This document shows, in pieces, positions 17,485-26,021 of a stretch of 64,000 nucleotides of DNA. Origin of the DNA: Lapillicoccus jejuensis (GTDB lineage Bacteria; Actinomycetota; Actinomycetes; Actinomycetales; Dermatophilaceae). Every line of letters begins with the position of its first letter. Within the stretch, counting starts at the first letter, position 1. The stretch covers positions 620,001-684,000 of the forward strand of contig NZ_VFMN01000001.1 in assembly GCF_006715055.1 (NCBI RefSeq), read 5' to 3'. A model generated the notes under the pieces. That model saw nothing but the letters and a program-made list of their open reading frames with translations. It did no database searches and had not been told where the DNA came from. The position numbers and the translations under genes were made by a program.

Positions 17485-18231
17485 TCAGCGCGTGCGGCGC
17501 TCCCGCAGGTAGCCCCACGCCAGCGTCGCGCAGACGATGCCGTTGACCAGCCCGACGAGGACGTCGGTGAGGTGGTGCATGCCGCGGTACAGCCGCGCGT
17601 ACAGCACGAGGAGCGGGATGACGACGCACACCGCGGTGAGCACCCGGCGCAGCAGCGGGTGGCGGACCCGCTGCGCCAGCAGGGCGAGCGAGAGGTAGAG
17701 GGCCGTCGAGGCCCCGACGTGCCCGCTGGGGTACGACGACGTCGGCGGCGCCGGGTCGAGGTGCGGCACGTCGGGACGCGGCCGCCCGACGATCTCGGTG
17801 GCGACGACGAAGACGGTGGCCTGCAGCGAGATGGCGATGGCCGGCACGAGGGCGATCGACCAGCGCCGGGTGAGGGCGAGGACGACCCCGACCATCACGA
17901 CGCACACCCCGATGACGATCTCGGTGTTGCCGATGTGCGACCACACGGCGGTCACCGCGTCCCAGGTGCTGGTGCGGGTCGACTGCAGCGCCCGGTTGAC
18001 CGCGCTCTCGGACTGGAAGGAGTGCAGCCCGTCCTGGATGAGGAAGCCGACGGCGAGGATCGCCAGCCACAGCACGAGCGCCGGCAGCAGCAGCCGCCTC
18101 CCCACGTCGCGGACCACGTCGCGCCACGGCGGCACGGTGAGGTCGTCCCAGCGGTGCACCCACTCGGAGGTCCAGGGGCGGTCCGCCCCCTCCCGCCGTG
18201 ACCTCGGGCGGCTCCCGTCGACCAGTGCCAT
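17485..18231 (-). CDS. PAP2-family (type 2 phosphatidic acid) phosphatase, second of a pair
   Basis: Encodes 248 aa with five to six TM segments. The three PAP2 signatures are present: RPRPDVP for KxxxxxxRP, YPSGHVGAS, and LYRGMHHLTDVLVG for the SRxxxxxHxxxD block. It dephosphorylates a lipid phosphate at the membrane. The start overlaps the stop of a second PAP2 gene by one base, so the two are coupled. The two proteins differ enough to suggest different substrates or an old duplication. Confidence 0.87.
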   Translation of the reverse strand: MALVDGSRPRSRREGADRPWTSEWVHRWDDLTVPPWRDVVRDVGRRLLLPALVLWLAILAVGFLIQDGLHSFQSESAVNRALQSTRTSTWDAVTAVWSHIGNTEIVIGVCVVMVGVVLALTRRWSIALVPAIAISLQATVFVVATEIVGRPRPDVPHLDPAPPTSSYPSGHVGASTALYLSLALLAQRVRHPLLRRVLTAVCVVIPLLVLYARLYRGMHHLTDVLVGLVNGIVCATLAWGYLRERRTR

Positions 18232-19004
18232 CACTGCTCCTCCGTTCGGTGCTCGCCCCTGGCTGCGCCCGGGCGACGGCCCCAGGCGCGGAAGCCGACC
18301 CACGAGGAGAGGACCAGTCCCGAGCCGACGAGGACGCCCGCGACGGTGTCCGAAGGGTAGTGGACGCCGAGGTAGACCCGGTCGAGCGCGGTGAGCCCGA
18401 CGACGAGGGCGACCACCGTGACCGCGCCCCCGCGGGCCGCCCGCCCGGGCAGCAGCGGCCACAGCAGGACCAGCAGCGCCGTGCCGGCGGCGGCCGCGTT
18501 GGCCACGTGCCCGCTGGGGAAGCTGTAGCCCGGGGCGGTCGAGACCGGGTCGTCGACGACGGGCCGCACCCGCTGGACGACGTACTTGAGGTCGAGGGCG
18601 ACGTTCCAGGCGACCATCATCGTGAGGAAGCACCACACGGCGCGGGCGCGGTGGCCCGTGCGCCACCAGACGAGCAGGCAGACGAGCGACGCGACGACGT
18701 ACACCGGCAGCGGCTGGAGCGCGGTCTGCCAGACGAGCAGCGCGCTCCGCAGGCCCGGGTGGTCCCGGGTGACGCTCGTCGCCGCCGCGATGGCCGCGTG
18801 GTCGGCCTCGACGAGCTCGCTGCGCGAGCCGCGGACGACGAGGGCGAGCACCGTCACCGGCACGGCGAACCCGATGGCGGCGAGCAGGCCCCAGCCGATG
18901 GCGGCGAAGCGGTGCCGGGGCACGCCGACCGGCGCGCGCGAGGAGAGCACGTCGGGGGCCGGGGCGTTCACCGGTGTGACGTACCCCGCTCCCCCGCCAC
19001 CCAT
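18231..19004 (-). CDS. PAP2-family phosphatase, first of a pair
   Basis: Encodes 257 aa from the ATG at 19004; other in-frame starts at 19052 (GTG-type) or 18971 are possible. Signatures: KYVVQRVRPVV, PGYSFPSGHVANAA, and RVYLGVHYPSDTVAGVL with the catalytic His. Five to six membrane segments. Probably a membrane lipid or polyprenyl phosphate phosphatase. It lies divergent from asparagine synthetase and is translationally coupled to the downstream PAP2 gene. Confidence 0.85.
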   Translation of the reverse strand: MGGGGAGYVTPVNAPAPDVLSSRAPVGVPRHRFAAIGWGLLAAIGFAVPVTVLALVVRGSRSELVEADHAAIAAATSVTRDHPGLRSALLVWQTALQPLPVYVVASLVCLLVWWRTGHRARAVWCFLTMMVAWNVALDLKYVVQRVRPVVDDPVSTAPGYSFPSGHVANAAAAGTALLVLLWPLLPGRAARGGAVTVVALVVGLTALDRVYLGVHYPSDTVAGVLVGSGLVLSSWVGFRAWGRRPGAARGEHRTEEQ

Positions 19005-19088
19005 CCCCACCGCGCGGGGCGCAGCGACCCGGCCTACCGTTGCAAGAGGCAACCATGTGCTCGGGGACGGCAGGAGGGAGCTCGACAG

Positions 19089-20963
19089 ATGTGTGGCATC
19101 ACCGGCTGGGTCGCGTTCGACCGCGACCTGGGCTCAGCAGGCGACGGCGGCGACGTCCAGCGGACGATCGACGCGATGACGGCGACGCTGTCGTGCCGCG
19201 GACCGGACGACTCCGGGACCTGGCGACGCGGGCACGCCGCGCTCGGGCACCGGCGGCTCGCCGTCATCGACCTGCCCGGCGGGCGCCAGCCGATGGTCCT
19301 CGAGACCGACGACGGCCCGCTCGTCATCACCTACTCGGGCGAGACCTACACCTTCGAGGCGCTGCGCTCCGAGCTGCGCTCGCGCGGCCACCGCTTCGGG
19401 ACCGACAGCGACACCGAGGTCGTCCTGCACGGCTACCTCGAGTGGGGCGACGGTGTCGCCGAGCGGCTCACCGGCATGTACGCCTTCGCCGTCTGGGACG
19501 GTCGCCGGGGCCGCGAGCGCCTCGTCCTCGTGCGCGACCGCCTCGGCGTCAAGCCGCTCTACGTCCGACGCACCGCCGACGGCGTCCTCTACGGCAGCGA
19601 GCCCAAGGCGGTCCTCGCGCACCCCGACACCCCGCGGCGCGTGACGCTCGACGGGCTGCGCGAGCTGTTCGCCTTCACGAAGGCCCCCGGCTGGGCGCTG
19701 TGGGAGGGCCTGGAGGAGGTCCTCCCCGGCCACGTCGTCACCGTCGACCGCGACGGGCTGCACGACCGCGCGTACTGGCGCCTCACGGCGCAGGAGCACA
19801 CCGACGACACGCCGGCCACGGTCGCCCGGGTGCGCGAGCTGATGACGGGGATCGTGTCCGAGCAGCTGGTCGCCGACGTCCCGCGCTGCGTCCTGCTCTC
19901 CGGCGGACTGGACTCGAGCGCCGTCACCGGGCTCGCCGCGGCCCGGCTGCGCGAGCAGGGCGAGCGGCTGCGCACCTTCGCGGTCGACTTCGTCGGCCAG
20001 GAGGAGCACTTCGTCCCCGACGCGATGCGGGCCACCCCCGACGCGCCGTACGTGCGCGACGTGGCCCGCCTCGTCGGCTCGGCGCACGAGGACATCGTCC
20101 TCGACGCGGAGACCCTCTCCGACCCGGACGTACGGCGCCGCGTGGTCACCGCCCGCGACATCCCCGCCGGGCTGGGCGACATGGACGCGTCGCTCTTCCT
20201 GCTGTTCAAGGCCATCCGGGAGCACTCCACGGTCGCCCTGTCCGGCGAGTCGGCCGACGAGGTCTTCGGCGGCTACGCCTGGTTCCATGACGAGGAAGCG
20301 GTGTCGGCCGACACGTTCCCGTGGATGGCCGCGGTGCGGCGCATGGGTGGCGACCGCAGTGGCTTCCTGCGACAGGACCTGCGCGACGCGCTCGACCTGC
20401 CGGGCTACGTCGACGCGCAGTACCGCACGGCGCTCGCCGAGGTGGACCCGCTGCCCGGCGAGGACGCGCGGACGGCACGGATGCGCGAGGTCTCGCACCT
20501 GCACCTGACTCGCTTCGTGCGGATGCTGCTCGACCGCAAGGACCGGATGAGCATGGCCGTCGGGCTGGAGGTGCGGGTGCCGTTCTGCGACCACCGGCTC
20601 GTCGAGTACGTCTACAACGCCCCGTGGGCGCTCAAGACGTACGACGGCCGCGAGAAGAGCCTGCTGCGCGCGGCCACCCGGCACGCGCTGCCCGACTCCG
20701 TCGCCGAGCGGGTGAAGAGCCCCTACCCGTCGACGCAGGACCCGCGCTACGCGGCGAGCCTGCAGCAGCAGGTCAAGGGCCTCCTCGCCGAGCCGGACGC
20801 CGAGGTCTTCGCGCTCGTCGACCGGGGCGCGCTCGAGCGGGCGCTCGACGCCGACCCGGCCGGCCTCGACCAGGGTGGCCGGCAGGCGCTGGAGAAGGCG
20901 CTGGACCTGCAGACGTGGATCGAGGAGTACCAGCCCGAGCTCGACCTCACCGGGTCGGACTGA
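19089..20963 (+). CDS. asnB: Asparagine synthetase, glutamine-hydrolysing
   Basis: Encodes 624 aa. The ATG is set by a strong AGGAGGG box and by the need for Cys2 (MCGITGW), the Ntn nucleophile of the glutaminase domain. Glutaminase motifs RGPDDSG and GHRRLAVID follow. The synthetase domain has the PP-loop LLSGGLDSSAV near residue 275 and LSGESADEVFGGY. It converts aspartate and glutamine to asparagine with ATP. The last 17 bp overlap the end of the convergent lipid kinase gene. Confidence 0.93.
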   Translation: MCGITGWVAFDRDLGSAGDGGDVQRTIDAMTATLSCRGPDDSGTWRRGHAALGHRRLAVIDLPGGRQPMVLETDDGPLVITYSGETYTFEALRSELRSRGHRFGTDSDTEVVLHGYLEWGDGVAERLTGMYAFAVWDGRRGRERLVLVRDRLGVKPLYVRRTADGVLYGSEPKAVLAHPDTPRRVTLDGLRELFAFTKAPGWALWEGLEEVLPGHVVTVDRDGLHDRAYWRLTAQEHTDDTPATVARVRELMTGIVSEQLVADVPRCVLLSGGLDSSAVTGLAAARLREQGERLRTFAVDFVGQEEHFVPDAMRATPDAPYVRDVARLVGSAHEDIVLDAETLSDPDVRRRVVTARDIPAGLGDMDASLFLLFKAIREHSTVALSGESADEVFGGYAWFHDEEAVSADTFPWMAAVRRMGGDRSGFLRQDLRDALDLPGYVDAQYRTALAEVDPLPGEDARTARMREVSHLHLTRFVRMLLDRKDRMSMAVGLEVRVPFCDHRLVEYVYNAPWALKTYDGREKSLLRAATRHALPDSVAERVKSPYPSTQDPRYAASLQQQVKGLLAEPDAEVFALVDRGALERALDADPAGLDQGGRQALEKALDLQTWIEEYQPELDLTGSD

Positions 20964-21972
20964 CGTCCTCCAGCGGGACGCGGACGAGCAGGGCGGCGGG
21001 GAGCACCCGGGTGGCGAGGCCGTAGCGCTGACCCATCGGGTCCCCGTCGACCTGCGCCTCGATCCGCTCCTGCGTGACCACGGTGATCGACCGCCCCGCG
21101 AGCGGGAGGAAGCGCTTGTGGCCGCGGCGGTGGTGCGTCACGACGTCGGCCCCGAGCGCGGCCCAGCTGAGCGGGCCGCGCGGGGCGAGGATGGCCCCGT
21201 CGAGCCGGCCGTCGTCGAGCCGCGCGTCGGGCAGCACCTCGATCCCGCCCTGGAGCTTGCCGCAGTTGCCGATCAGCACCGTCTTGGCGCGCTGGACGCG
21301 CGGCTGCGGCAGGCCACCGGAGACGCGGACCTTGAAGCCGCGCCGCCACATCCGGGTCAGCCCCGACAGCACGTAGGCGGGCCAGCCGAGGACGCCCTTG
21401 ACCTTCTCGCTCGTGCCCGCCATCACCTCGGCGTCGACCCCGATACCGCACATGACGAGGAAGATCTCCTCGTCCTCGCGGCGCGGGTCGTCGTCCGCCG
21501 CGTCCTCGTCGCCGAGCAGCGCGTCCGGCGACGGCGACTCCGGCAGGAGGCGCACCAGGCCGACGTCGACCCGCCGGGCGGTGCCGCTGAGCGCGACGCG
21601 CAGGGCGTCGGTCACCGAGTCGATGGGCAGCCCGAGGTTGCGGGCCAGCAGGTTGCCGGTGCCGCCGGGCAGCAGCCCGATCGGGGTGTCCGTGCCGACG
21701 AGGCTGGTCGCGACGGCGCGGACGGTGCCGTCCCCGCCCAGCGGGCAGACGAGGTCGACGCCGGCGTCGACGGCCTCCTTGGCCTGACCGACGCCGGGGT
21801 CCTCCGCGCTGGTCTCGATGAGCCAGGGGTCCTCCCAGCCCTCGTCGTGGCACACCTGCTGCAGCTCGTCGCGGACCTTGTCGAGGTCGTCGAACTTGGT
21901 CGGGTTGACGACGACGGCGACGCGACGGCGCGTGGCGGCGCCGGAGTCGCCGGTGCCGGGAGGGGTGGACAT
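20947..21972 (-). CDS. Diacylglycerol kinase-family lipid kinase
   Basis: Encodes 341 aa. The DAGK catalytic fold is visible: RRVAVVVNPTKFDD at the N-terminus, the nucleotide motif LGGDGTVRAVATSL near residue 78, and LPGGTGNLLARNLGLP. A central acidic insert (DALLGDEDAADDD) is unusual. The C-terminal beta domain reads AQVDGDPMGQRYGLATRVLP. It likely phosphorylates diacylglycerol or a sphingoid-like lipid, possibly feeding lipid recycling with the nearby PAP2 phosphatases, though no shared operon exists. Confidence 0.87.
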   Translation of the reverse strand: MSTPPGTGDSGAATRRRVAVVVNPTKFDDLDKVRDELQQVCHDEGWEDPWLIETSAEDPGVGQAKEAVDAGVDLVCPLGGDGTVRAVATSLVGTDTPIGLLPGGTGNLLARNLGLPIDSVTDALRVALSGTARRVDVGLVRLLPESPSPDALLGDEDAADDDPRREDEEIFLVMCGIGVDAEVMAGTSEKVKGVLGWPAYVLSGLTRMWRRGFKVRVSGGLPQPRVQRAKTVLIGNCGKLQGGIEVLPDARLDDGRLDGAILAPRGPLSWAALGADVVTHHRRGHKRFLPLAGRSITVVTQERIEAQVDGDPMGQRYGLATRVLPAALLVRVPLEDVSPTR

Positions 21973-22033
21973 GGACCGACCCTAGTGGCCGGGCGGGGCG
22001 CCGTACGGCGTCGTCCGGCGTCGTCCGGCGTCG

Positions 22034-23428
22034 TCAGCCGGTCGTGGAGCGGTCCGCGACCTCGAGCGCCTCGTCGAGGATGGCCAGGCCCTCGCGGACC
22101 TCGTCGGCGGTCGTCGTCAGCGGCGGCACGACGTGCGTGGTGTTGAAGTGCACGAAGGGCAGCAGCCCACGCTCCTTGCAGGCGGAGGTGAAGGCGGCCA
22201 TCGGCGCGTTCGCCTCACCGGTCGCGTTGTAGGGCACGAGCGGCTCGCGGGTGGTCCGGTCGCGGACCAGCTCGAGGGCCCAGAAGACGCCGAGCCCGCG
22301 CACCTCCCCCACCGACGGGTGGCGCTCCATCAGCGCGCGCAGACCGGGGCCGATGACGTCGGTCCCGAGCGCGCGGGCGTGCTCGACGATGCCCTCGTCC
22401 TCGTAGATCCCGATCGACGCGATCGCGCTCGCGCAGGCCAGCGGGTGCCCCGAGTAGGTGAGGCCCCCGGTGAACGGCCGGGTGCGGAAGGTGTCGGCGA
22501 TGGCCGGCGAGATCGCGACGCCGCCGAGCGGGACGTAGCCGGAGTTGACGCCCTTGGCGAAGACGAGCAGGTCGGGGACGACGCCCCAGTGGTCGACGGC
22601 GAACCACTCGCCGCACCGGCCGAAGCCCGCCATGACCTCGTCGCTGATCATGACGATGCCGTGCTCGTCGCACAGGTCGCGCACGCCCTGCAGGTAGCCG
22701 TCCGGCGGCACGAGGATGCCGTTGGTGCCGACGACGGTCTCGAGCAGGATCGCGGCGATGCTGGCCGGCCCCTCGACCATGAGCACGTCGCGCAGGTGCT
22801 GCAGCGCGCGCTCGCACTCCTGCTCGGCGCTCTCGGCGTGGAAGGCCGAGCGGTACGGGTACGGACCCCAGAAGTGCACGACGCCCGGCATCCCCGGCTC
22901 GGTCGCCCACCGGCGCGGCTCACCGGTCGCGGCCATCGAGCCGGCCGTCCCGCCGTGGTAGCTGCGGTAGGCCGCCAGCACCTTGTGCCGGCCGGTGTGC
23001 ACGCGCGCCATCCGGATCGCGTTCTCGTTGGCCTCGGTCCCGCCCGTGGTGAAGAAGACCATGTCGAGGTCGCCCGGGGTGCGCTCGGCGATGAGCCGCG
23101 CGGCCTCCGAGCGCACGTCGACGCTGTACGCCGGCCCGAGCGTCGCCATCCGCGCGGCCTGCTCCTGGATGGCCGCGACCATCCGGGGGTGCTGGTGGCC
23201 GAGGTTGGCGTTGACCAGCTGGCTGGTGAAGTCGAGGTAGCGGCGGCCCTCGGTGTCCCAGAGCCACGAGCCCTCGGTGCGGGCGACCGACATCGTGTCG
23301 GCGCCGGCGAGGCCCCAGGCGTGGAAGACGTGGTCCTTGTCGTGGCGACGGACCGTCTCGCCGTCGGTGGGCGCGGAGAACGTCGTCGGCTGAGGCATCG
23401 TCGTCGGGCGGTCGTCCAGCTGGGTCAT
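22034..23428 (-). CDS. Class III aminotransferase (PLP-dependent)
   Basis: Encodes 464 aa, the usual length. PLP features: TTGGTEANENAIRMAR (phosphate cup), SYHGGTAGSM, ISDEVMAGFGRCGE with the PLP-binding Asp, and the Schiff-base lysine in FAKGVNSGYVPLGG. The YSGHPLACA and FGRCGEW context resembles taurine-pyruvate or aspartate-family aminotransferases. The exact amino donor is not readable. It lies 11 bp after an LLM oxidoreductase gene in the same orientation, so the two are likely one operon. Confidence 0.9.
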   Translation of the reverse strand: MTQLDDRPTTMPQPTTFSAPTDGETVRRHDKDHVFHAWGLAGADTMSVARTEGSWLWDTEGRRYLDFTSQLVNANLGHQHPRMVAAIQEQAARMATLGPAYSVDVRSEAARLIAERTPGDLDMVFFTTGGTEANENAIRMARVHTGRHKVLAAYRSYHGGTAGSMAATGEPRRWATEPGMPGVVHFWGPYPYRSAFHAESAEQECERALQHLRDVLMVEGPASIAAILLETVVGTNGILVPPDGYLQGVRDLCDEHGIVMISDEVMAGFGRCGEWFAVDHWGVVPDLLVFAKGVNSGYVPLGGVAISPAIADTFRTRPFTGGLTYSGHPLACASAIASIGIYEDEGIVEHARALGTDVIGPGLRALMERHPSVGEVRGLGVFWALELVRDRTTREPLVPYNATGEANAPMAAFTSACKERGLLPFVHFNTTHVVPPLTTTADEVREGLAILDEALEVADRSTTG

Positions 23429-23439
23429 CGCCGGTCTCC

Positions 23440-24312
23440 TCAGATCTCGGTCAGTCGCGGGGCCACCTGCTCGCCGAAGCGCGCGACGTAGCCGGCCGGG
23501 TCGGGGGTCACCGCGCGCAGGTGGATGTGCTCGACGCCCAGGGCGGCGTAGGACTCGGCGACCCGGAGGAAGCCGTCGACGTCCTCGAGCGGGTCGACCT
23601 GCGGGCCCATGACCGTCTTCTCGATGGTGTCGTAGTCGCGCCCGAGGGTGTCGCAGTGGCCGCGCAGGACCTCGAGCTTGTGCTGCAGGGCGTCGGCGCC
23701 GTCGACGATGAGGTTGGTCGCGTCGCCGTACTGCGCGACGAGCCGCAGGGTCTTCTTCTCGCCCGAGCCGCCGATGACGATCGGCGGGTGCGGCTTCTGG
23801 ATCGTCGTGGGGACGTTGATCGTCTCGGCGAGGTGGTAGTGGGCGCCGTCGTACGGGCCCTCGTCCTCGCCCCACATCTGGTGGAGGATCTGCAGGGTCT
23901 CCTCGAGCCGCTCGAAGCGCTCCTTGACCGGCGGGTAGGGGACGCCGAGCGCGAGGTGCTCGCGCTCGTACCAGGCGGCGCCGATGCCGAGGAACGCGCG
24001 GCCCTCGCTGAGGACGTCGAGGGTGCTGCCGATCTTGGCCAGCAGCCCGGGGTGGCGGTAGGTCACGCCGGTGACGACCGTGCCGAGCCTGATCCGCTCG
24101 GTCACCGCGGCGACGTACCCCAGGGTCGTGTAGGCCTCGAGCATCGGGTCGTGGGCGGTGCGGAAGAACTCCATCTGGAACCAGTGGTCCATCACGGTGA
24201 ACCAGGAGGCGCCGGCCGCCTCGGCGTTGACCGCGGTGGCCCGCAGGGCGGGGGCGTACGACGCCGGCCCGTCCGGGAGGTTGAAGTCCATGAAGTGGAA
24301 GCCGAAGCGCAT
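23440..24312 (-). CDS. LLM-class (F420-dependent type) oxidoreductase
   Basis: Encodes 290 aa. It is a luciferase-like TIM barrel: MRFGFHFMDFNLP, RIRLGTVVTGVTYRHPGLLAK, SEGRAFLGIGAAWYEREH, PPIVIGGSGEKKTLRLVA. These match the actinobacterial TIGR03560-type F420-dependent group. The substrate is unknown. It heads a two-gene unit with the aminotransferase and is divergent from glucose-6-phosphate dehydrogenase with only 38 bp between. Confidence 0.87.
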   Translation of the reverse strand: MRFGFHFMDFNLPDGPASYAPALRATAVNAEAAGASWFTVMDHWFQMEFFRTAHDPMLEAYTTLGYVAAVTERIRLGTVVTGVTYRHPGLLAKIGSTLDVLSEGRAFLGIGAAWYEREHLALGVPYPPVKERFERLEETLQILHQMWGEDEGPYDGAHYHLAETINVPTTIQKPHPPIVIGGSGEKKTLRLVAQYGDATNLIVDGADALQHKLEVLRGHCDTLGRDYDTIEKTVMGPQVDPLEDVDGFLRVAESYAALGVEHIHLRAVTPDPAGYVARFGEQVAPRLTEI

Positions 24313-24350
24313 GACCCCAGTCTGCACCCGGGCCGTGGAAGCATGACGGT

Positions 24351-25844
24351 GTGACGTCTCCCGTGCAGACCATCGCCTACCCCTCCCCCTCGGCCCGACC
24401 GCGACGCGACTCCCGCAGCGGGCTCGAGCCGCACGTCATCGTCCTCTTCGGCGCCTGCGGCGACCTGGCCCGGCGCAAGCTGCTCCCGGGCATGGCGCAC
24501 CTCGTGCTGTCCGCCCTGACGCCCGACATCCGCGTCGTCGGCACCTCGCTGGAGGAGATGGACGACGAGGCGTTCCGCACCTTCGCGGGCGCGGCCGTGC
24601 GCGAGTTCGGCGACCAGGGCCTGACCGACGAGCAGTGGGCCGACTTCGCGTCGAAGCTGCACTACGTCCCGACCAGCGCCGGCGCCGAGGGTCTGCGCGA
24701 GGTCGTCACCGCCGTCGAGGCCGAGCTGGGCGAGTCGACCCGGCGGCTGCACTACCTCAGCGTCCCGCCGAAGGCCGCGCCGGTCGTCATCCAGACCCTG
24801 CGCGACGCGCAGCTGGTCGAGCGCTCTCGGGTCGTCATGGAGAAGCCGTTCGGCACCGACCTCGACAGCGCGATCCTGCTCAACGACCAGGTGCACGAGA
24901 CCTTCGACGAGAGCCAGATCTTCCGGATCGACCACTTCCTGGGCAAGGAAGCGGCGCAGAACATCCTCGCGTTCCGTTTCGCCAACGGGCTGTTCGAGCC
25001 GATCTGGAGCCGCACCTTCATCGACCACATCCAGATCGACGTCCCCGAGACGCTCGGGCTCGACCGGCGGGCCGGGTTCTACGAGTCGACCGGCGCCTAC
25101 AAGGACATGGTCGTCACCCACCTCTTCCAGGTGCTCGCCTTCGTCGCGATGGAGCCGCCGACCGCGCTGGAGCCGCGGGCGATCAGCGAGGAGAAGAACA
25201 AGGTCTTCCGCTCGCTCCTGCCGATCCAGCCCACCGACGTCGTGCGCGGGCAGTACACCGGCTACCGCGAGGAGGAGGGCGTCGCGCGCGACAGCGACAC
25301 CGAGACCTTCATCGCCCTCAAGTGCCACATCGACAACTGGCGCTGGGCCGGCGTGCCCTTCTACCTGCGTACCGGCAAGAAGATGGCCGAGGGGCAGCGG
25401 ATCATCTCCATCGCCTTCCGCGAGGCGCCGAAGTCGATGTTCCCCGCCGACTCCGGCGTCGGCACCCAGGGCCCGGACCACCTGACCTTCGACCTGGCCG
25501 ACGAGTCGAAGGTGTCGCTCTCGTTCTACGGCAAGCGCCCCGGGCCGGGGATGAAGCTCGACAAGCTGTCGATGCAGTTCTCCACCCGCGAGAGCGTCCA
25601 CGCCGTCGACGTGCTCGAGGCCTACGAGCGGCTCATCCTCGACGCCATGCGCGGCGACCACACGCTGTTCACGACGGCCGAGGGCATCGAGTCCCTCTGG
25701 GAGCGCTCGATCCCGCTCCTGGACAACCCGCCCGCGGTCAAGCCGTACCCGCCGGGCAGCTGGGGACCCAACGCGGTGCACCAGCTCGTCACCCCGCACG
25801 CCTGGCGGCTGCCCTTCGAGCGGGCCTGGCGCGACCACAAGTGA
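24351..25844 (+). CDS. zwf: Glucose-6-phosphate 1-dehydrogenase
   Basis: Encodes 497 aa from a GTG; GTG at 24363 is an alternative. The substrate signature RIDHFLGKEAAQNI is intact near residue 195. The N-terminal NADP loop reads FGACGDLARRKLLP, with Cys where most homologues have Ser. It makes 6-phosphogluconolactone in the oxidative pentose phosphate pathway. It stands alone, not in the usual actinobacterial tkt-tal-zwf-opcA cluster, so it may be a second paralogue. No ribosome site is obvious. Confidence 0.93.
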   Translation: MTSPVQTIAYPSPSARPRRDSRSGLEPHVIVLFGACGDLARRKLLPGMAHLVLSALTPDIRVVGTSLEEMDDEAFRTFAGAAVREFGDQGLTDEQWADFASKLHYVPTSAGAEGLREVVTAVEAELGESTRRLHYLSVPPKAAPVVIQTLRDAQLVERSRVVMEKPFGTDLDSAILLNDQVHETFDESQIFRIDHFLGKEAAQNILAFRFANGLFEPIWSRTFIDHIQIDVPETLGLDRRAGFYESTGAYKDMVVTHLFQVLAFVAMEPPTALEPRAISEEKNKVFRSLLPIQPTDVVRGQYTGYREEEGVARDSDTETFIALKCHIDNWRWAGVPFYLRTGKKMAEGQRIISIAFREAPKSMFPADSGVGTQGPDHLTFDLADESKVSLSFYGKRPGPGMKLDKLSMQFSTRESVHAVDVLEAYERLILDAMRGDHTLFTTAEGIESLWERSIPLLDNPPAVKPYPPGSWGPNAVHQLVTPHAWRLPFERAWRDHK

Positions 25845-26021
25845 GGTCGTCCGGCCTGTCAGGTGGCGCTCAGGGAAACCGCAGGCAACCCACACCGCAA
25901 ACCCCTTAGGTGCGCGACGGAACCGACCTAGCGTCGGGGCACCCGAAACATTTCCTGTCGTCGGGCGCAGGGGGTCTGCACAGGATCTCGCGCGCCCGGC
26001 GGCCTTGACGCGAGGATGTTC